A stretch of DNA of 64,000 nucleotides from NCBI GenBank assembly GCA_033439765.1, contig JAULSN010000001.1, positions 7,130,001 through 7,194,000 of the forward strand. The letters are read 5' to 3'. Below the pieces are notes generated by a model. It was given only the letters and a program-made list of their open reading frames with translations, had not been told where the DNA came from and made no database searches. This DNA comes from Lasiosphaeria ovina (lineage: Eukaryota > Ascomycota > Sordariomycetes > Sordariales > Lasiosphaeriaceae). Numbering within the stretch: position 1 is the first letter of the stretch; the number at the start of each line of letters is the position of its first letter. The position numbers and the translations under genes were made by a program. Below are positions 30,129-42,994 of the stretch, in pieces.

Positions 30129-31433
30129 GACCAGCTGCTAGAGGCAGTATGGGGTATCGAACACCAAACCGACCGAATCGACCTCGAAGCCTACTTCGAT
30201 TATTTCCGGCGCGAAATCTCCCAGGGGCCTATATTAGAACACGACGAGGCCTTGTACGTGGTGAAGCTGCTCAAGGCAAACCTATACATTCCGCGGGAGG
30301 TACTCCAGTCGGCTTTGAAAATCTACTGCGAGAGCCTTTGTCGGAAGGGCGAGGACATGGTAGGACGACATGAGAGCAATGGGGTGGTCTTCCCACCCGA
30401 CACTATTCCGTTCGGTCTGGCTAAGAAAATAATACACAAAACCAAGTCCCAATACAAGCCAGATGGAACAGCAGCGGCAGGGGCAGCGGCAGTCCAGATC
30501 AAGCCAGAGAGAGCCCTTGCTATTGCCGTTCGAATCATGCTGGGTCTCGAGCTCAACGTGCGGGGAAAGTCCGGCGTCGCGCCAGACCGGACCACTTGGA
30601 AAGAAACGCAATCGCTAAAGGATGTCGTAGGAGTCGTCTTCAGGCCTGAGGATGAGGACGACGACGACGAAGACGCCAACAAAAGCGGCAGCAACAGCAG
30701 TGGCATGGACAAAATACCATCAACGCCCATCAGACAGATCAAGTTGCGCGCCCGATACGTCTAAGACTATGCCGGGGTGAGGTTCCAATGGACAACGACG
30801 CTGTCCGACCGCTTGCTTCTCACGACAGACGAGCCCAAAACCCTCATGGTCTTCGATTGCGTAACGCTCCTGGAAGCGGCTTACATAGCCTCGAATGAGC
30901 ACTTGGATACGAAGCACAAGAAAAGAACGGACGACTCGACGCTCAGAGATTATGGGTACGATGCAGAATTTGTCCTCGAGACGCTGATGACGTACAAGCT
31001 CCTCTTTCCGCTGCGAGATATTGCGTGGCTGCGCGGGCTGATCAAGAAAGGCGCCGGACGGTCCCCTAACAACGGCAACTATCCCACCGACAAGCGCCTG
31101 ACCTCGCCAGCTTCGATGGATGTGCCGTCGAGCCACCAGTACTACGGTCGGCCCATCAAGAACAGCCAAGAGCTCTTCAGGCGGTATCCGCACTGGGCCG
31201 TGCGGCTGCAGGTCGTCTTCGAGGAGGCCGACGATCCGACTCCGACATCGCAAGCCGGCATGTGGGCGGAGCGGCACAAAGCGTCGCGCCATTCATTTTG
31301 GATCACGTTTGTCGCCTTTGCTGTGGCCATCGCCTTTGGCATCATCTCAACGTGCCTGGGCGTCGTGCAAATATGGATCTCGTATTGCGCGTGGCGGTCA
31401 GCGGAAAGCGGCGTCTGCTGGACCCCCAGCTGA
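30129..31433 (+). pseudogene. Conserved fungal membrane-anchored protein with an in-frame TAA
   Basis: One frame is open from 30129, just after a good acceptor (TTTCGCAG), to TGA at 31431, except for TAA at 30762-30764. The residues flanking the stop, KLRARYV and DYAGVRFQW, read as one continuous protein, and Gln would fit in the gap, so CAA-to-TAA is likely. The N-terminal half has LEAYFDYFRREIS and YIPREVLQSALKIY, the middle an Asp/Glu run, the C-terminus one transmembrane helix (FWITFVAFAVAIAFGIIS) after a segment WAERHKASRH. I recall this layout from a family widespread in Sordariomycetes but know no function for it. The first exon is not located. It may also be a readthrough or sequencing case. 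Confidence 0.6.
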
Positions 31434-31766
31434 TTCATCTTTTTTTTCTCTTTTCTTCTTCTTTCGTGTTTAAACGGGGAAACTGGCGTACGGATTGTTG
31501 CGGGCTTCATTGAAGGGGTGAAAAGACACCACAGCAAAACAACCGTAAGGCGGACCTGCGGCCTGCCTGCCTTACAAAGTAGAGGTACAGGTAGTCATAG
31601 CCATGTAGACAAATACAGCAAAGAAAAAGACACTACTGCGTGCACTGATCCATGGATCTCAATTCGTGGTAAAAAGACCGATCATCATTCCGATAATTCG
31701 CTGTACTGCATTTATCTTCTTCGTTTCTAAGCAACTCGTTGATAGTCGATCCTCAATGGGCCGTCG
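31434..31766. other. Convergent 3' region, no gene seen
   Basis: This 333-bp gap lies between the membrane-protein gene and the convergent SRAP gene. It has a T-rich stretch at 31438-31465. No ORF is supported. Confidence 0.6.
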
Positions 31767-33179
31767 TCAAGCGCTGTTCGCAAAGAATTTGGTAATCTTC
31801 TGGCTGCCATCGGCCTTGCCTTTGCTCTTCGCCGGGCTCTTCTTCACAGAATTGCTTGTTGCGCTGATCTTGGCGCGCGCCTGTTGTAGTTGCTGCTTCT
31901 CCTTGGCCGGGGAAGCCGAGGGTGCCAGCTTTTTTGCCAGTGGCCCGCTTTGGGCTGGGGAAGACGAAGCCTCTCGTTTGATACCCCTCGCGGGCGTCTG
32001 CAATCCCATGCCGCCGTCGTTAGCTATCTCCTGTATTTCCTCGAGAGACTTGGTTTGAGTATGGCCGCCTGTTGATGATGTTGATTTCTCTTCCTTTACC
32101 TCAACCTCGGGCTTGACCTTGTTTTCCTTTTCGACTGCAGGGCCCTTGGAAAAGAAGTTCGCAATGTTGTTTTTGTTCTCTTTGCTTGCAACCGGGATGA
32201 TGAAGCTTGGCGAATTGTTTCCCACCTTACCCACCTCATTGCTGACAGGGTAAACATCGAGCTCGCCGGCATATGGCTTTAACAGGGCTTGCAACTCGCC
32301 AGTCCACTCGTGCCTCTGGGGATCGAGCCAAGTCTTGAGTGACTCCGAGTCTGGGTCGAATATCACGGGCATACGGTCGTGCAAGAACTTGAGCTGGTTG
32401 TTGCTGTCCGTCGTGATTATGGTGTACGTGTAGTGTTTGGAACCTCCGTCATTCTCGAACTGCGCGCAGTCCCAGAGGCCGGCAAAGCACATAAGCCGCC
32501 CGTCTCTCCGCTTTACAAAGTGTGGGATCTTCACGTTGGATGCTGAGCCACCCGGCTTCAGCCATTCGTAGAAGCCCTGGGCCAAGACGATGCAACGCTT
32601 GCGTGCTTTCATGCTTGCCCACATGCCCCCAGCTGCGGCCAACGAGTCGTCACGGCAGTTGATGGTCTTGAAGGTCGACGCATAGTTCGGGGTGCGCTTG
32701 GTCCAGGAGGGAATGAGCCCCCATTTCATCGACTGCAACTTGAAGCGCGGTTTTCCATTGCCGTCGTCAACATCCCCTGTGGCCTCGCTTATCTTCGTAG
32801 GCAACTCGTCACTTGCAGCGTTGGACTTTTTCTTGCTCACACTCGGCCCGGCTCCCCAATCTGGCACATCAGCTCGATACACGATGCCATGGTAGCTTGG
32901 AGCGAAGTTGAAGCTCTGCCGCGGGGCATCTTCGCCGTCGTCCTCGGGCGCATCGTCTACTGAAAGATCGTCGTCCTGCAGCATCTGGCGAATTTGCGAG
33001 GGCCGCTAAATCAAGACAGCCATCAGTTGATAAGGCATACATTTAATATGGACGTGAGATTGAGCATGCAATTGTGGCTCGGAATTTGATTGCAGGTATG
33101 CAGGTACGCGGTAATGCACGACGCTGAGAGATTGGGGTGGCTAGGTTCTTACCAAGGCCAGGCAATATCGACCGCACAT
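31767..33179 (-). CDS. SRAP (HMCES/YedK-type) abasic-site processing protein
   Basis: A 421-residue protein in two exons, 33179-33153 and 33005-31767, with a 147-nt intron (GTAAGA...TTTAG). Exon 1 codes only MCGRYCLAL, so the catalytic Cys2, exposed after Met removal, lies in a 9-codon exon. Other family landmarks are FNFAPSY, the substrate segment SMKWGLIPSW, QGFYEWLK with the active-site Glu, and LHDRMPVIF with the conserved His. SRAP proteins crosslink to abasic sites in single-stranded DNA and protect them at replication forks. The C-terminal 130 residues are Lys/Ser-rich with nuclear-localisation-like KR clusters and are longer than in bacterial YedK. All key residues are present. Confidence 0.93.
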
Positions 33180-33776
33180 GGTAGATAAGGTAGGCTTGAG
33201 AGACAAATCGCGTGCAGTATACCGCAGGCCCTCAAACTACCAAGCGCAGGGATGGCTCGAGCGAAGGTTTAAATTAATTTGCGGAGGTACAGTTGACAAA
33301 ATAGACTTGGTGAGAGCATTTCATTTGTGGTGACGTCAGGTGAGATCAAGATCGCGACTACCTGCCTGCCCGTGCCCACCTTGAATGGTTTCGTTTGAAT
33401 CGCCATGTCACGTGACTTGATCTAGCAGGTACCTTAGCACCTTAGGTACCGAAGAACGGCCCGTTAAAAAGGGGCTTCATGGAATATTCGGCTCACAAGC
33501 CCTCCGTTCTGCTGCCTACATGATTCCTAGTACCCATTTATCGCGCGCCGTATAATCTACAGCGACCTGCGTGATGCAGTCGCGTACCAAGTACCCTCCT
33601 TCCTTCACCGCTACCCAGCCCGAAGTCCGAAACCTAAAAGCCCCCTCCCTAAAAACAACACAAAATAAAGTAACAACCCCTTTCCTGGCCGCTGCGGAAA
33701 AGGATGTAGGCCAGAAGGCGGTGGGCGGCATTATGCTGCGTCAAGGCAACGCATCATCGCGATCCGCACCCGCGTC
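33180..33776. promoter_or_regulatory. Upstream region of the SRAP gene
   Basis: This 597-bp gap lies between the SRAP start and the RPO31 stop, both genes on the minus strand. A TGACGTCA-like TGACGTCAGG occurs at 33331. No ORF is supported. Confidence 0.45.
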
Positions 33777-36700
33777 CTAGGCCGACGCCGACACCGCAGT
33801 TTGTTGTCCTTGCATCATCCCTCCCATTTCTCTGCCTTTAACACCGCTTCTTCGCTTCACCAACTTCTCCCTGCGACAAATTGCCTCGTGCTTTTTCCAG
33901 GCATCCTCGAAAAGCGTCGGCTTCGGCGTAACTTGGCGGTCTTGAATGCCGAGTCTGCGAACAACCTGGAACGCTCCTGTGCCAATGGCCATTGTCTGCC
34001 CCATAATGATACACTCGCTGACGCCTTCGATGGGATCCGACTTCATGTTGGCCGCCGCATCAAACAAGTGGTCGGGTGTTTTCTCGAACGAGGCTAGCTG
34101 CAGCACGCTGTCTCTCATCTTGGCCAGGCCAAATCGTGTGATTCCGAGAATCTCGCCCTTGTATGTCATCACATCTGCCAAGAGGTCCATGTGGCGAGGA
34201 TCAATACTCATGGTCGACATGACGCTGCCAATCTCGATTGCAATAGTCGTGCGGGCGGCTTCAATGCCGAGAACGTCACGGCATTCCATGACCGAGTTGG
34301 TCACGCACTTTGTGCCGACCACGCCTTCCGTGGTCATGCAGGCACGCAGCCCGTAGCCCTCGACCAGCACCTTGTTGGTGCTGTCCTTGTCGGACGTTTG
34401 GATGATGGCTCTGTGCGCTTCTGGGTAGCCCGATATGGCCACTTGAGGCAGCAGGCGCTTCAAGAAGTTGACGCGGAGCTGGAAGTCTGCTGCCGCTGCC
34501 GTCTTGGAACCCACCATCGATATTCCCTTCTCCAAAGCCGCCTCTCGGGCTCGGGCCGCCTTTTTGGCAGCCGTGGCATCCAGCCATGTGTTCTGTACAA
34601 GGACTTCGATGTAATCTTCTCCAATCCGTATGTCGTCGGACTCGATTTTTAGCTTTAACTTCTTAGCCTTGATAATCGAGTCGGCCACATCCTTTAGTGT
34701 GAGGCCAAGCTGCAGGTCCGACAGAGACTTCATGTCCACCTTTAGCACAAGTTTGGCTACATCCGACAGCCACTCGTCGTCAATGTACTCGATAATATCT
34801 GCGATGAACGTCTTCTCGATCCTGCCCTTGACCACCCGAGCGGCCTTGAGGTCGGTCTTGTTCTCGAGCTCGCAAGATATTACAGGTGTGCTAATCGTCT
34901 TCGAGGCATTGATAATCTCCTTGATTCGAGGCACACCCTGCGTAATACTCATGCCGGCGACGCCGGCGAAATGGAAAGTCTTAAGTGTCATCTGGGTACC
35001 CGGCTCGCCGATGGACTGCGCTCCGACCGCGCCCACAGCATGGCCAGGTTCCACACGTGCCTTCTGGTATTTGGTGAGACACATCTGGATGAAGTCAGCC
35101 AGCGTTGCTTCCGAAACCTTTGCAACGCGGTCCATGTGGTCCAGTTGCGCCTCTATTCCAGACTCGCCCTCGGCGCCCTGTCGCTCAGTCTTGATCCATT
35201 CGGCTTCCCACTCTTTAAACTCTTTCTCCATCCGGGGATCGTCGGTCGGTAAGCAGGGTTCTAGCCCTGCCGCCCTTCGTGCTTTCGCTAGCTTCAGGGC
35301 ACGGTCTGAGACGTATTTGTGGACGGAATTGAGATACACCCTGACGCTCTCGTGCTCATCAATCGCCATTAGAACATCGTGTTCGTTACTGCTGCTGATC
35401 TTTTCGTCGTCGTAATGAAGCTCGTCGCCAGTGACGAGATGCTTTCGGACATACTTTTCTCGTTCTTTGTCAAGGACGTCCTTGCACCGCTTGGTGATCT
35501 CCCACGGGAGAAGCGACCTGACGGAATGGTCCATTTTCTGGCTCTCGGCGTGATCCCACGACCTGTCGAAGTTGACTGGCCTGGCATCTCCCTCCATGTC
35601 GACGGGATCCAGTCGGTCAGCGCCATACTGAAACTGCACAATGCCTCCTGCGGAAGTGCGAACAGTGTCATCATATTGAGACGAGAGATCTTCCAGGGAC
35701 TTCATCAGTCGTCTGGACATGTAACCGGTCTCGGCAGTCTTGACAGCGGTATCGACTAAACCTTCTCTGCCCGAGATTGCGTGGAACAAAAACTCGGTCG
35801 GGAGCAGACCCGTGTAGAAGCTGTTTCTAACGAAGCCTTTTGAAGGAGGCTGGCGGGCGTTCTTGTGGAAATGCGGCAGGGTTCGATCTTGGAACCCATC
35901 GGCCACACGTTTGCCGCTAATAATCTGCTGTCCTACGAGGGCAGCCATCTGGGCCACATTAATATCGGAGCCCTTCGAACCAGACTTGGCCATGATCAAA
36001 GGGGCGTTGTGCATGCTCAAGTTGTCGACGCAATAGTCTCCGCATTGTTGCCGGACTCTGCTGAGGATGCCTGATATCGAGTTCTCCATTGTCTCTTCAA
36101 GGTTGCAGCCGGCGGCCTTTTCGAGCTTCCCGGCCTTGAAAGTGGCAATAATGTTGTCACATTTGGCATAGGCTTCCTCCACGAGCTGTTGTTTATGGTT
36201 GGTCAGTGAAGATGACGGCGTCACATCACCACACCCAATTGAGAACCCCTGTAAAGTCAGATACCGAGCGCAGAGCTTGGCCAGACGGTTCATCGCAGCA
36301 ACGGCATATTCGGGACCGAAGTCTCGCAGGATCACGTAGAAGACAGAGTTCTTCTTGCCTTCTCCGACCGTGCTCTTGTCCATGCGACCACACATGACTT
36401 CGGAATTTCGAATCACCAAGTAACAGTCGTCGATATCCATGTCAGGAAGCTCGCCTGACTTCTTTTGGTAAACCTTGTTCTTCGCCTCGAGGTTGACCAG
36501 GACTGGAGAGTCATTGTTCGGACGCATCAGAATGTTGAACACCTGCTTGCCCGTCCACATTTGTGTAGGCTTCAGAATTGCAGGGGGCGGAATCTCCAGA
36601 TAGATGTTCTCCCCAAGCAACATATGGGTGCAGATGTATGTGAAAGTGGTTCGGTCAAAGAATTGATCTTTGCCGCTCAAAAGGTACGCGGCAGTGATGA

Positions 36701-38505
36701 AATCTTGTGTGGCGGCGATGATGGGCTCGCCGTTTTTGGGGGTTGCCAGGTTATTTCCCACGCCCATCAGGTTGATGGCTTCAGCTCTCGCCTCTTCGGT
36801 CTGAGGGACATGGAGATTCATCTCGTCACCATCGAAATCGGCGTTGTATGGAGAGCAGACGCACTCATTGAGTCGAAATGTCCTCCAAGGTCGGATTTTG
36901 GCGCGATGGCTCATGATGCTGAGCTTATGAAGAGAGGGCTGCCGGTTGAAGAGAACAATGTCGCCGTCCTCCAGGTGCCGCTCTACAACATCTCCCATGG
37001 CAAGTTCTCTTGCACGCTCCTCTCGGACATCCTGGTCGCCGAATTTCAGGTTGAACTTGATCCCGTCCTTCTTGACTAGGCCTTCGGCACCTGGCCAGAC
37101 TGTTGGCCCGTTCAGGACACGGCTTCTTAGCTTCTCGATGTTGTTGCGATTGACTCGTTCCGGGTATGTCAGGTTTTTGGCCACTAGTAAAGGAACCGCA
37201 ACTTGGTCGATGCCCAAGTTCGGGTCTGGCGAAATGACGGTTCGACCGGAAAAGTCCACACGCTTTCCCGACAGGTTACCACGAAACCGCCCCTGTTTTC
37301 CCTTGAGCCTTTGACAGAATCCACGAATTGGCTTCCCAAATCCCGGCTGGTTAAGGCCAGGCACGTCACTATTCACGTACATGCCGACTTGAAGCTGCAG
37401 AAACTCCCACTGTTCCATTATGATCGGAAGCGAGGTTCCCTTTTGGAGAGACTCGCGAAGACAGCCGCCATACAGAATGATCTCCGACAGTTTGCTGGTG
37501 ATGTCGTCTTCGTTGCTGGCGTTTTCCTGCGCGACCGATGGTCTGATACAGATTGGAGGGGCGGGAAGATATTGCCAGAGAAACATCTCGGGTCGACCCT
37601 CGGCAGGATCTAACCCAAGGAGTTCACAGTCTGTTGGGCTGATGGCCTTGAAAAGATTCAAGACTTTCAGAGGATTGAGATCGTCCATCGCCTTCCGAAT
37701 ATGCTTCTCAAGATCGGGCAGGTATCTCTTGGCCTGGGAGAAAGAAGCATCGAAGGCAACCTTGCTCTCCGGCGCAACTTTCTTCTGTGCAGTAGACTTG
37801 TTGTAGGCCGAGAACCTGTCGTGGACAAGCTTCATGACGCTAAGCTTACGGATGACGCCCTGCGTACAAGCGCAGTACGGGCATGTCCTGGCTTTTCGGC
37901 ATTGCTCGTTGATCCTCTTGACAATCTGAGTGCGCTTCAAATTGTCGATTCCCGGGCGACGAAGCTCTTTCAGGAACTGTCGCCGCTCTGTTTCTTCCAA
38001 CAGAACCCTCGAGCAATCCTTGCAAATGTTTTGGAGTGTCGCTTGGATATATTTCAAGTATCCGATGTGGAAAACCGGCAAGGGGAGTCTGACGTGCCCA
38101 AAATGACCGGGGCAGTTTTGGAGAGGCTGGGAGCAGGTAGAGCATGTGCCCGTTTTACTCGAGGTTCCCTTCATGGAGTTGTTAGCCAGGCTTGCTGTCC
38201 ACTGCCGCGTCATGTCTCTTACCAAGCGAGGGTCGAGAGGGCCGTGGGGATAGGTTCTCCGTCCATTCTCAACATCGTAGAGAAGATGGTCAGAGACCTC
38301 GAGGACACCCTGGCTGACGATATCCTGATTGGATCTTTTCAGATTGTCTGTTGTTAGTATATTTCCAACCTGGGAGTGCAAGGCACAAATGAAAGGCATT
38401 CGCAAGCAGGAGGTCTTACTGGATACCGAACTTCAGCGCCTTGAAGCGCTTCGGAAGCTGGTCGGTCAACTGCTCTTTGACCGGAGGCGCTGTGATCTCC
38501 CCCAT
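33777..38505 (-). CDS. RPO31: RNA polymerase III largest subunit
   Basis: A 1,549-residue protein, exons 38505-38427 and 38347-33777. The intron 38348-38426 has donor GGTATCC and branch TACTAAC; this donor, not the nearby GTAAGA, keeps the frame. The protein has the N-terminal zinc-binding CSTCSQPLQNCPGHFGH, a second Cys cluster CPYCAC, FSGRTVISPDPN, FNRQPSLHKLSIMSHRA, the absolute catalytic loop NADFDGDEMNLH (about residue 525), the bridge-helix segment GREGLVDTAVKTAETGYM (about residue 880) and C-terminal conserved blocks. Segments such as MAKSGSKGSDINVAQMAALVGQQ identify the Pol III rather than Pol I or II paralogue. It synthesises tRNA, 5S rRNA and other small RNAs in the nucleus. Length matches the family. 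Confidence 0.96.
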
Positions 38506-39708
38506 GTTCCTTCTTTCTCTCTCAATCGTCTCGAATTCGGTGAGGCCGCTAGGTGGTGCCGACAAGGGATCGTGTAGCGCGAGAGTCAACAATTGCGCCC
38601 CCTTTGATGGTCCTTCGTTAGACGCTCATGGCGGATTTTGGGGGTTTTCGGGTCGCTTGCTGCTATCGGCAGTGGGTGGGGGGAACAAAATTTCTACTGC
38701 CAAAAATATGAATTGTCCTCTGCCGCTGGGCTAATCGGGTTCTTGAAATGAGGTTCGCGAAAAAAAAAGTTAAAGATCGCGGCGGGGCACAAAGGTCGTG
38801 ACTCCAACTTTGGCGGGGAGTCGTACCCCACCACAGTCCTGAAAGTATGCTCCTCCACCTGCAACTGATGGGGCATTTTGCAGTCCTTCGTGCCTTGTTT
38901 ATGTACTCTAAACCAAAGGAATACTTCCGGATCTCCACCATTTGCCCCTGTATTGGCGCCATTTAGTCTGCCTAAACGCTGTTAACAGAGTATCTCTGTT
39001 GTATTTGGGATAAAGGAAGAGGCCGGCCCACTTCCCGGGACGCTGTGTAGACAGCTTCCGCCAATAGGCGGACGCGATCTGACATGCACTCCGTCATACC
39101 TGGGCTTTGGGCGGGCTGGTGACTTCCATCGCTAGGTTGTCCGACCCTGGAGCTTGCTTGCAGCTGGCGCCAACAACGGGACGACCACGACACCTCAAAG
39201 GCCACGGCCCAGCGTGCATCTGATCTACCCCTAGATTCCGTGCCCCATCCCACTCTCACCCAAAAGGCGTTGGTTAAAGGAATCGGGCACAGCGCGTTCC
39301 AGTTTCCCTACATGCTGCGCGCTTGCTCAAGCTTTCTGTACTTTTTGTGCTACTAGTTGTTGAGCCTGGGACAGGCTGTTGGCTGTTGGCTTTCGTCAAA
39401 CCATCCTACCCCCATCTAGAACTTAACCCGGCCGCATCCCAAAGCCAAGCCCAGGAAGGTGCCTATCAGCATCCACCGTGCCCCTCAAGGTTTCAGTTCG
39501 TTGCCGGCACTCCCGCCGTCGCCGAGCTCCCGACAACTCGAGCTTCGGTTGCCAATTCCTCAATTCCGCCAAATTGGCGTTGATTGTGTTGCGATCACCG
39601 TGTTGTAGACCTGCGTGGCGTGCTCTACACTTTGGAAGCTCGCGAACTTCATACTCGAAAGGCGTCAACGGGGCTCTCTTGGGGTGGCCCTCCGGCCACG
39701 CCGGTGTT
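38506..39708. promoter_or_regulatory. Divergent promoter, RPO31 and DDHD phospholipase
   Basis: The 1.2-kb gap separates the RPO31 start (leftward) and the DDHD gene start (rightward). I see no clear TATA box. Short ORFs inside lack any domain. Confidence 0.5.
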
Positions 39709-42700
39709 ATGGCACCGGGATCCGGCGACAAGAAGGCCGAGAAGTCGTACCTGGCCTCTGCCGTGGACTCGTTCAATCCCTGGAGCCGCAACTCGTCGCC
39801 GACCATCAAGGATGCAACGCCAAAGCCCACCCCGAATCCCGGCGATCATACCTCCAACCCCTTTTACGGCCAGAGCTTCAAGCGATACAGTCCAGATTGC
39901 CCGCCCTTGAATGTACAGTGGTTTCATGCCGTCGACGTAAGTTGCTTTGGGTGCCCCGTTTCCGTCTCTACAGGCGCCCCGGATTGACTGTTAGCTCTTG
40001 CTCTTCTAGGTCCCGAAGCGCAAGCCCAAGTTCCTCAAGACCAATAATAACCACGACGACAAGAAACCTCCTGTGCAGCCCAAGAAATTCGTGGCCTTCT
40101 CAGAGGAAGATTCCCGAGCGCTTGAATCCACATACCAAACACGACTACAGGAAATCGAAGACGAGAGGACAAGCCTCTGGGGCACCGCAAATCTTCGCGC
40201 TGGCTCCAAACGCCCGCGCGCTACGTCTAGCATTGACTGGAACAACACAACTCTCGGGGCTTTGGATGATGGAGAGCCGAAACGGCCTAGCACAAGGGTT
40301 CCCGTCAACGAGGATTTCCTCTTCGACGTGGATATCGAGGAACGAGAGCTGGCTCCCGCTTATTGGGAAGGGCCGGTCTATGAAGTTCGCAGGGGAAGCT
40401 GGTTCTACCAGGAAGGCTCAACGCTTCGCCCATGCGAGGAGAACCTGGCCTCGCAACTTGAAGAGGGATATCTCAAAGTCAAGCCCTGGCAGTACCCAGC
40501 GCCGGCAAGGACTCGCAGCAACTCGGCAGCCCAAAAGCCCACACCCAAACCATCGTCTGACAATCTCAAGGCCGCTACACCCAAGAATGAGGGCACACCA
40601 AGGGCCAGCCCAGTTCCGCAGCAACACCAACCCCAGACACACCGTCTATTCGGCACCTATATGAATAACATAGCCACCTATCAAGACTCCAACACTGCCT
40701 GGCTATCTTCGGATGGCATGTTGTCCTGGGTGACGTCAACTGTGTATGAGAAGTTTGCTGGTGGTGGCTTCATGAGCGGTGTGAAGCTAGTTCGCGGCTA
40801 CACGGAGTCAAAGAAAACAAAGGAGGAAAAGCGCCCGTCAACCCCGACAGGGACCGCATCGGTGCCAGTAGAACAAGACGAAAAGACGAGAAAGGCCCTT
40901 AAGAGGCGCTCTGCTCCCGCGCGGTCCGAGTCTGGTATCTTCGATACTGAAGACGAAGAGCCTGTTGCATTTGAGAGCACCCAAGCTCGGCTGACCCGGC
41001 AGTTTTCGAATCTGATTGAGGGCGTGCATGACGAGGACGAGGAAGCAGAGGCCATTCGTAAGAGAGAGGAGACGGAGATATTGGATGATTATAACCCGAG
41101 ACTCGGCGAGACTCAAGGCCGTAATATTGAGCATCTCGTCTTGGTGACACATGGTATTGGGCAGCTTCTAGGACTAAGGTATGCTGTCTCCGTGCCCTCT
41201 CTGGGCCACTCTCCTACCATGCCTACTCATGGGATGTTAACAGCGTTTCAGAATGGAGAGTGTAAACTTTGTGCATGACGTGAATGTCCTTCGCAAGACG
41301 ATGAAGTCTGTCTACTCAACATCGGCAGACCTTCGAGCGCTCAACTCGGAGGCGGGTGAAACTGGGCCGGGCAATTGTCGGGTTCAAGTTCTGCCCGTTG
41401 TCTGGCGACACCTCCTTGATTTCCCCAAACGGAAAAAGCAAAAGGCAGAACACGATCTCGGGGAGACTGCCGACGAGGAAGATGACTGTGAGTTATCTGC
41501 CCCGGCCTTTTCGCGCTTTATTAACTAACAACTTGGCAGACCCTTCCTTGGAAGATATCACGATCGAAGGAGTCGCCTTTGCTCGGTCGCTTATCTCCGA
41601 TCTTGCGCTGGATGTTCTCCTCTACCAGAGCGCCTACCGAGAACAGATTGCCGAGATTGTGTTGAAGGAGTCGAACCGTATATACAAGCTGTTCATGGAG
41701 CGCAACCCCGAGTTTAAGGGCAAAGTGCACATTGTGGGCCATTCGCTTGGATCTGCCATCATGTTCGATATTCTTTGTCGGCAACGAGAGCGGTCCCAAG
41801 AGCCAGAGCCAACAAGGAATCCTCTTCGATTCTGGCCTTCTCAGGATCGGTACGAATCAAGGGATCCCAAGGATCTCGCCTTCAACTTTGACGTCGATGA
41901 CTTTTATTGCCTCGGATCTCCTATCGGCCTCTTCCAGATGCTCAAGGGCAGAACCATCTCGGCACGCAATTTTTCCAACGCCCTACCATCCGAAAGTCCT
42001 CTCAACCCTGAATACCTCGAAGACCCATTTCTGTCGGCTTTGTCTCCAAATTCACATGCGAACCAGAACGTTTCCCCTGTAACTGGCCTCCCCTACAGTG
42101 TCTCTTCCCCCAAAGCAGCGCAGTTGTTCAACATCTTCCATCCGTCCGATCCTATCTCCTACCGCATTGAGCCCCTGATCTCGCGAGCCATGTCGGCGCT
42201 CAAGCCGCAGATCCTGCCATACACCAAGAAGGGAATCTTTGGGTCGGTGACTCCTGGAATCACCGGGATTGGCGCAAAGGTCGGACAAAGCGTTAGTGGC
42301 CTATGGAGCAGTCTCAGTTCCGGCATTGCCAGCAGTCTTTTGAACCGCAGCCTAGGTCTCACGCAGGAAGACGTGGCCAGCATTACAGCATCTCAGCAGC
42401 AAAACCAGAACCCGAGCCCCGGGGCCGGGACTAATATCTCTGCCGGCGTCATTACCGACAAGAATATGACCGACGCAATGCGAAGCGAGAAGGCAGCCGA
42501 ACGTAAGCGCCAGCTGGCCATGGCAACCGGCGGCGGCGTCAGCACGACGGCAAGCGGGAACGAGGCGACGCTGATTGATGACGAGCTTGAGACCCTGTTC
42601 AGCAGATTCCAGAAGACACGGGTCGCCAACTCCAAAGATAAAGGGGCGGGTGATGATGGGCCAAGCGCAGAGGCGTGGCTAGAAGATGAGCAAAAGTCGC

Positions 42701-42994
42701 AGAAGCTGCGGCGAGAAGAGACGAAAGTCCGGGCGCTGAACCGGAACGGGAGAGTCGATTACTGCATTCAGGAGTAAGTCAATATTTCTCTCACATAATT
42801 CCTCTAGTTCCTTGTTCCACGATCTATTGGGGGCTTGGTACCTAACCGTCTGTCACAAATTTATCAGGAGTGTGCTCGATTTCAACCCGATCAACACCAT
42901 TGCCTCGCATATGAGCTACTGGGGCGACGAGGATGTCAGCCACTTTGTTCTTTCACAGATGTTGTCAAGTAAGGCGCGGACGCCACGGCATTAG
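39709..42994 (+). CDS. DDHD-domain phospholipase A1
   Basis: A 997-residue protein in five exons: 39709-39936, 40010-41178, 41252-41487, 41540-42773, 42868-42994 (total 2,994 nt). All introns are GT..AG, 52-94 nt. It belongs to the intracellular PLA1 family (DDHD1/DDHD2/SEC23IP; yeast YOR022C). The lipase elbow is GHSLGSA (nucleophile Ser about residue 612). The upstream WWE-like region has PPLNVQWFHAVD and RRGSWFYQEG. The C-terminal DDHD domain includes FYCLGSPIGLF and DRIDYCIQE-like VDYCIQE, ending with MSYWGDEDVSHFVL. It removes acyl chains from phospholipids such as phosphatidic acid on ER/Golgi or mitochondrial membranes. Long disordered, charged linkers lie between blocks. The catalytic motif is intact. 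Confidence 0.92.

Noticed and set aside
34630..35415. Plus-strand ORF of 261 codons inside RPO31
   Set aside because: Antisense of a highly conserved Pol III region and Ser-rich without any domain.
38415..38425. GTAAGA as the RPO31 intron donor
   Set aside because: It puts exon 2 out of frame; GGTATCC eight bases earlier keeps the frame and gives the expected sequence KFDNLKRSNQD.
39615..40664. Plus-strand ORF of 349 codons at the DDHD gene
   Set aside because: Out of frame with the DDHD exons and crosses the intron at 39937; composition is Arg/Ser-rich noise.
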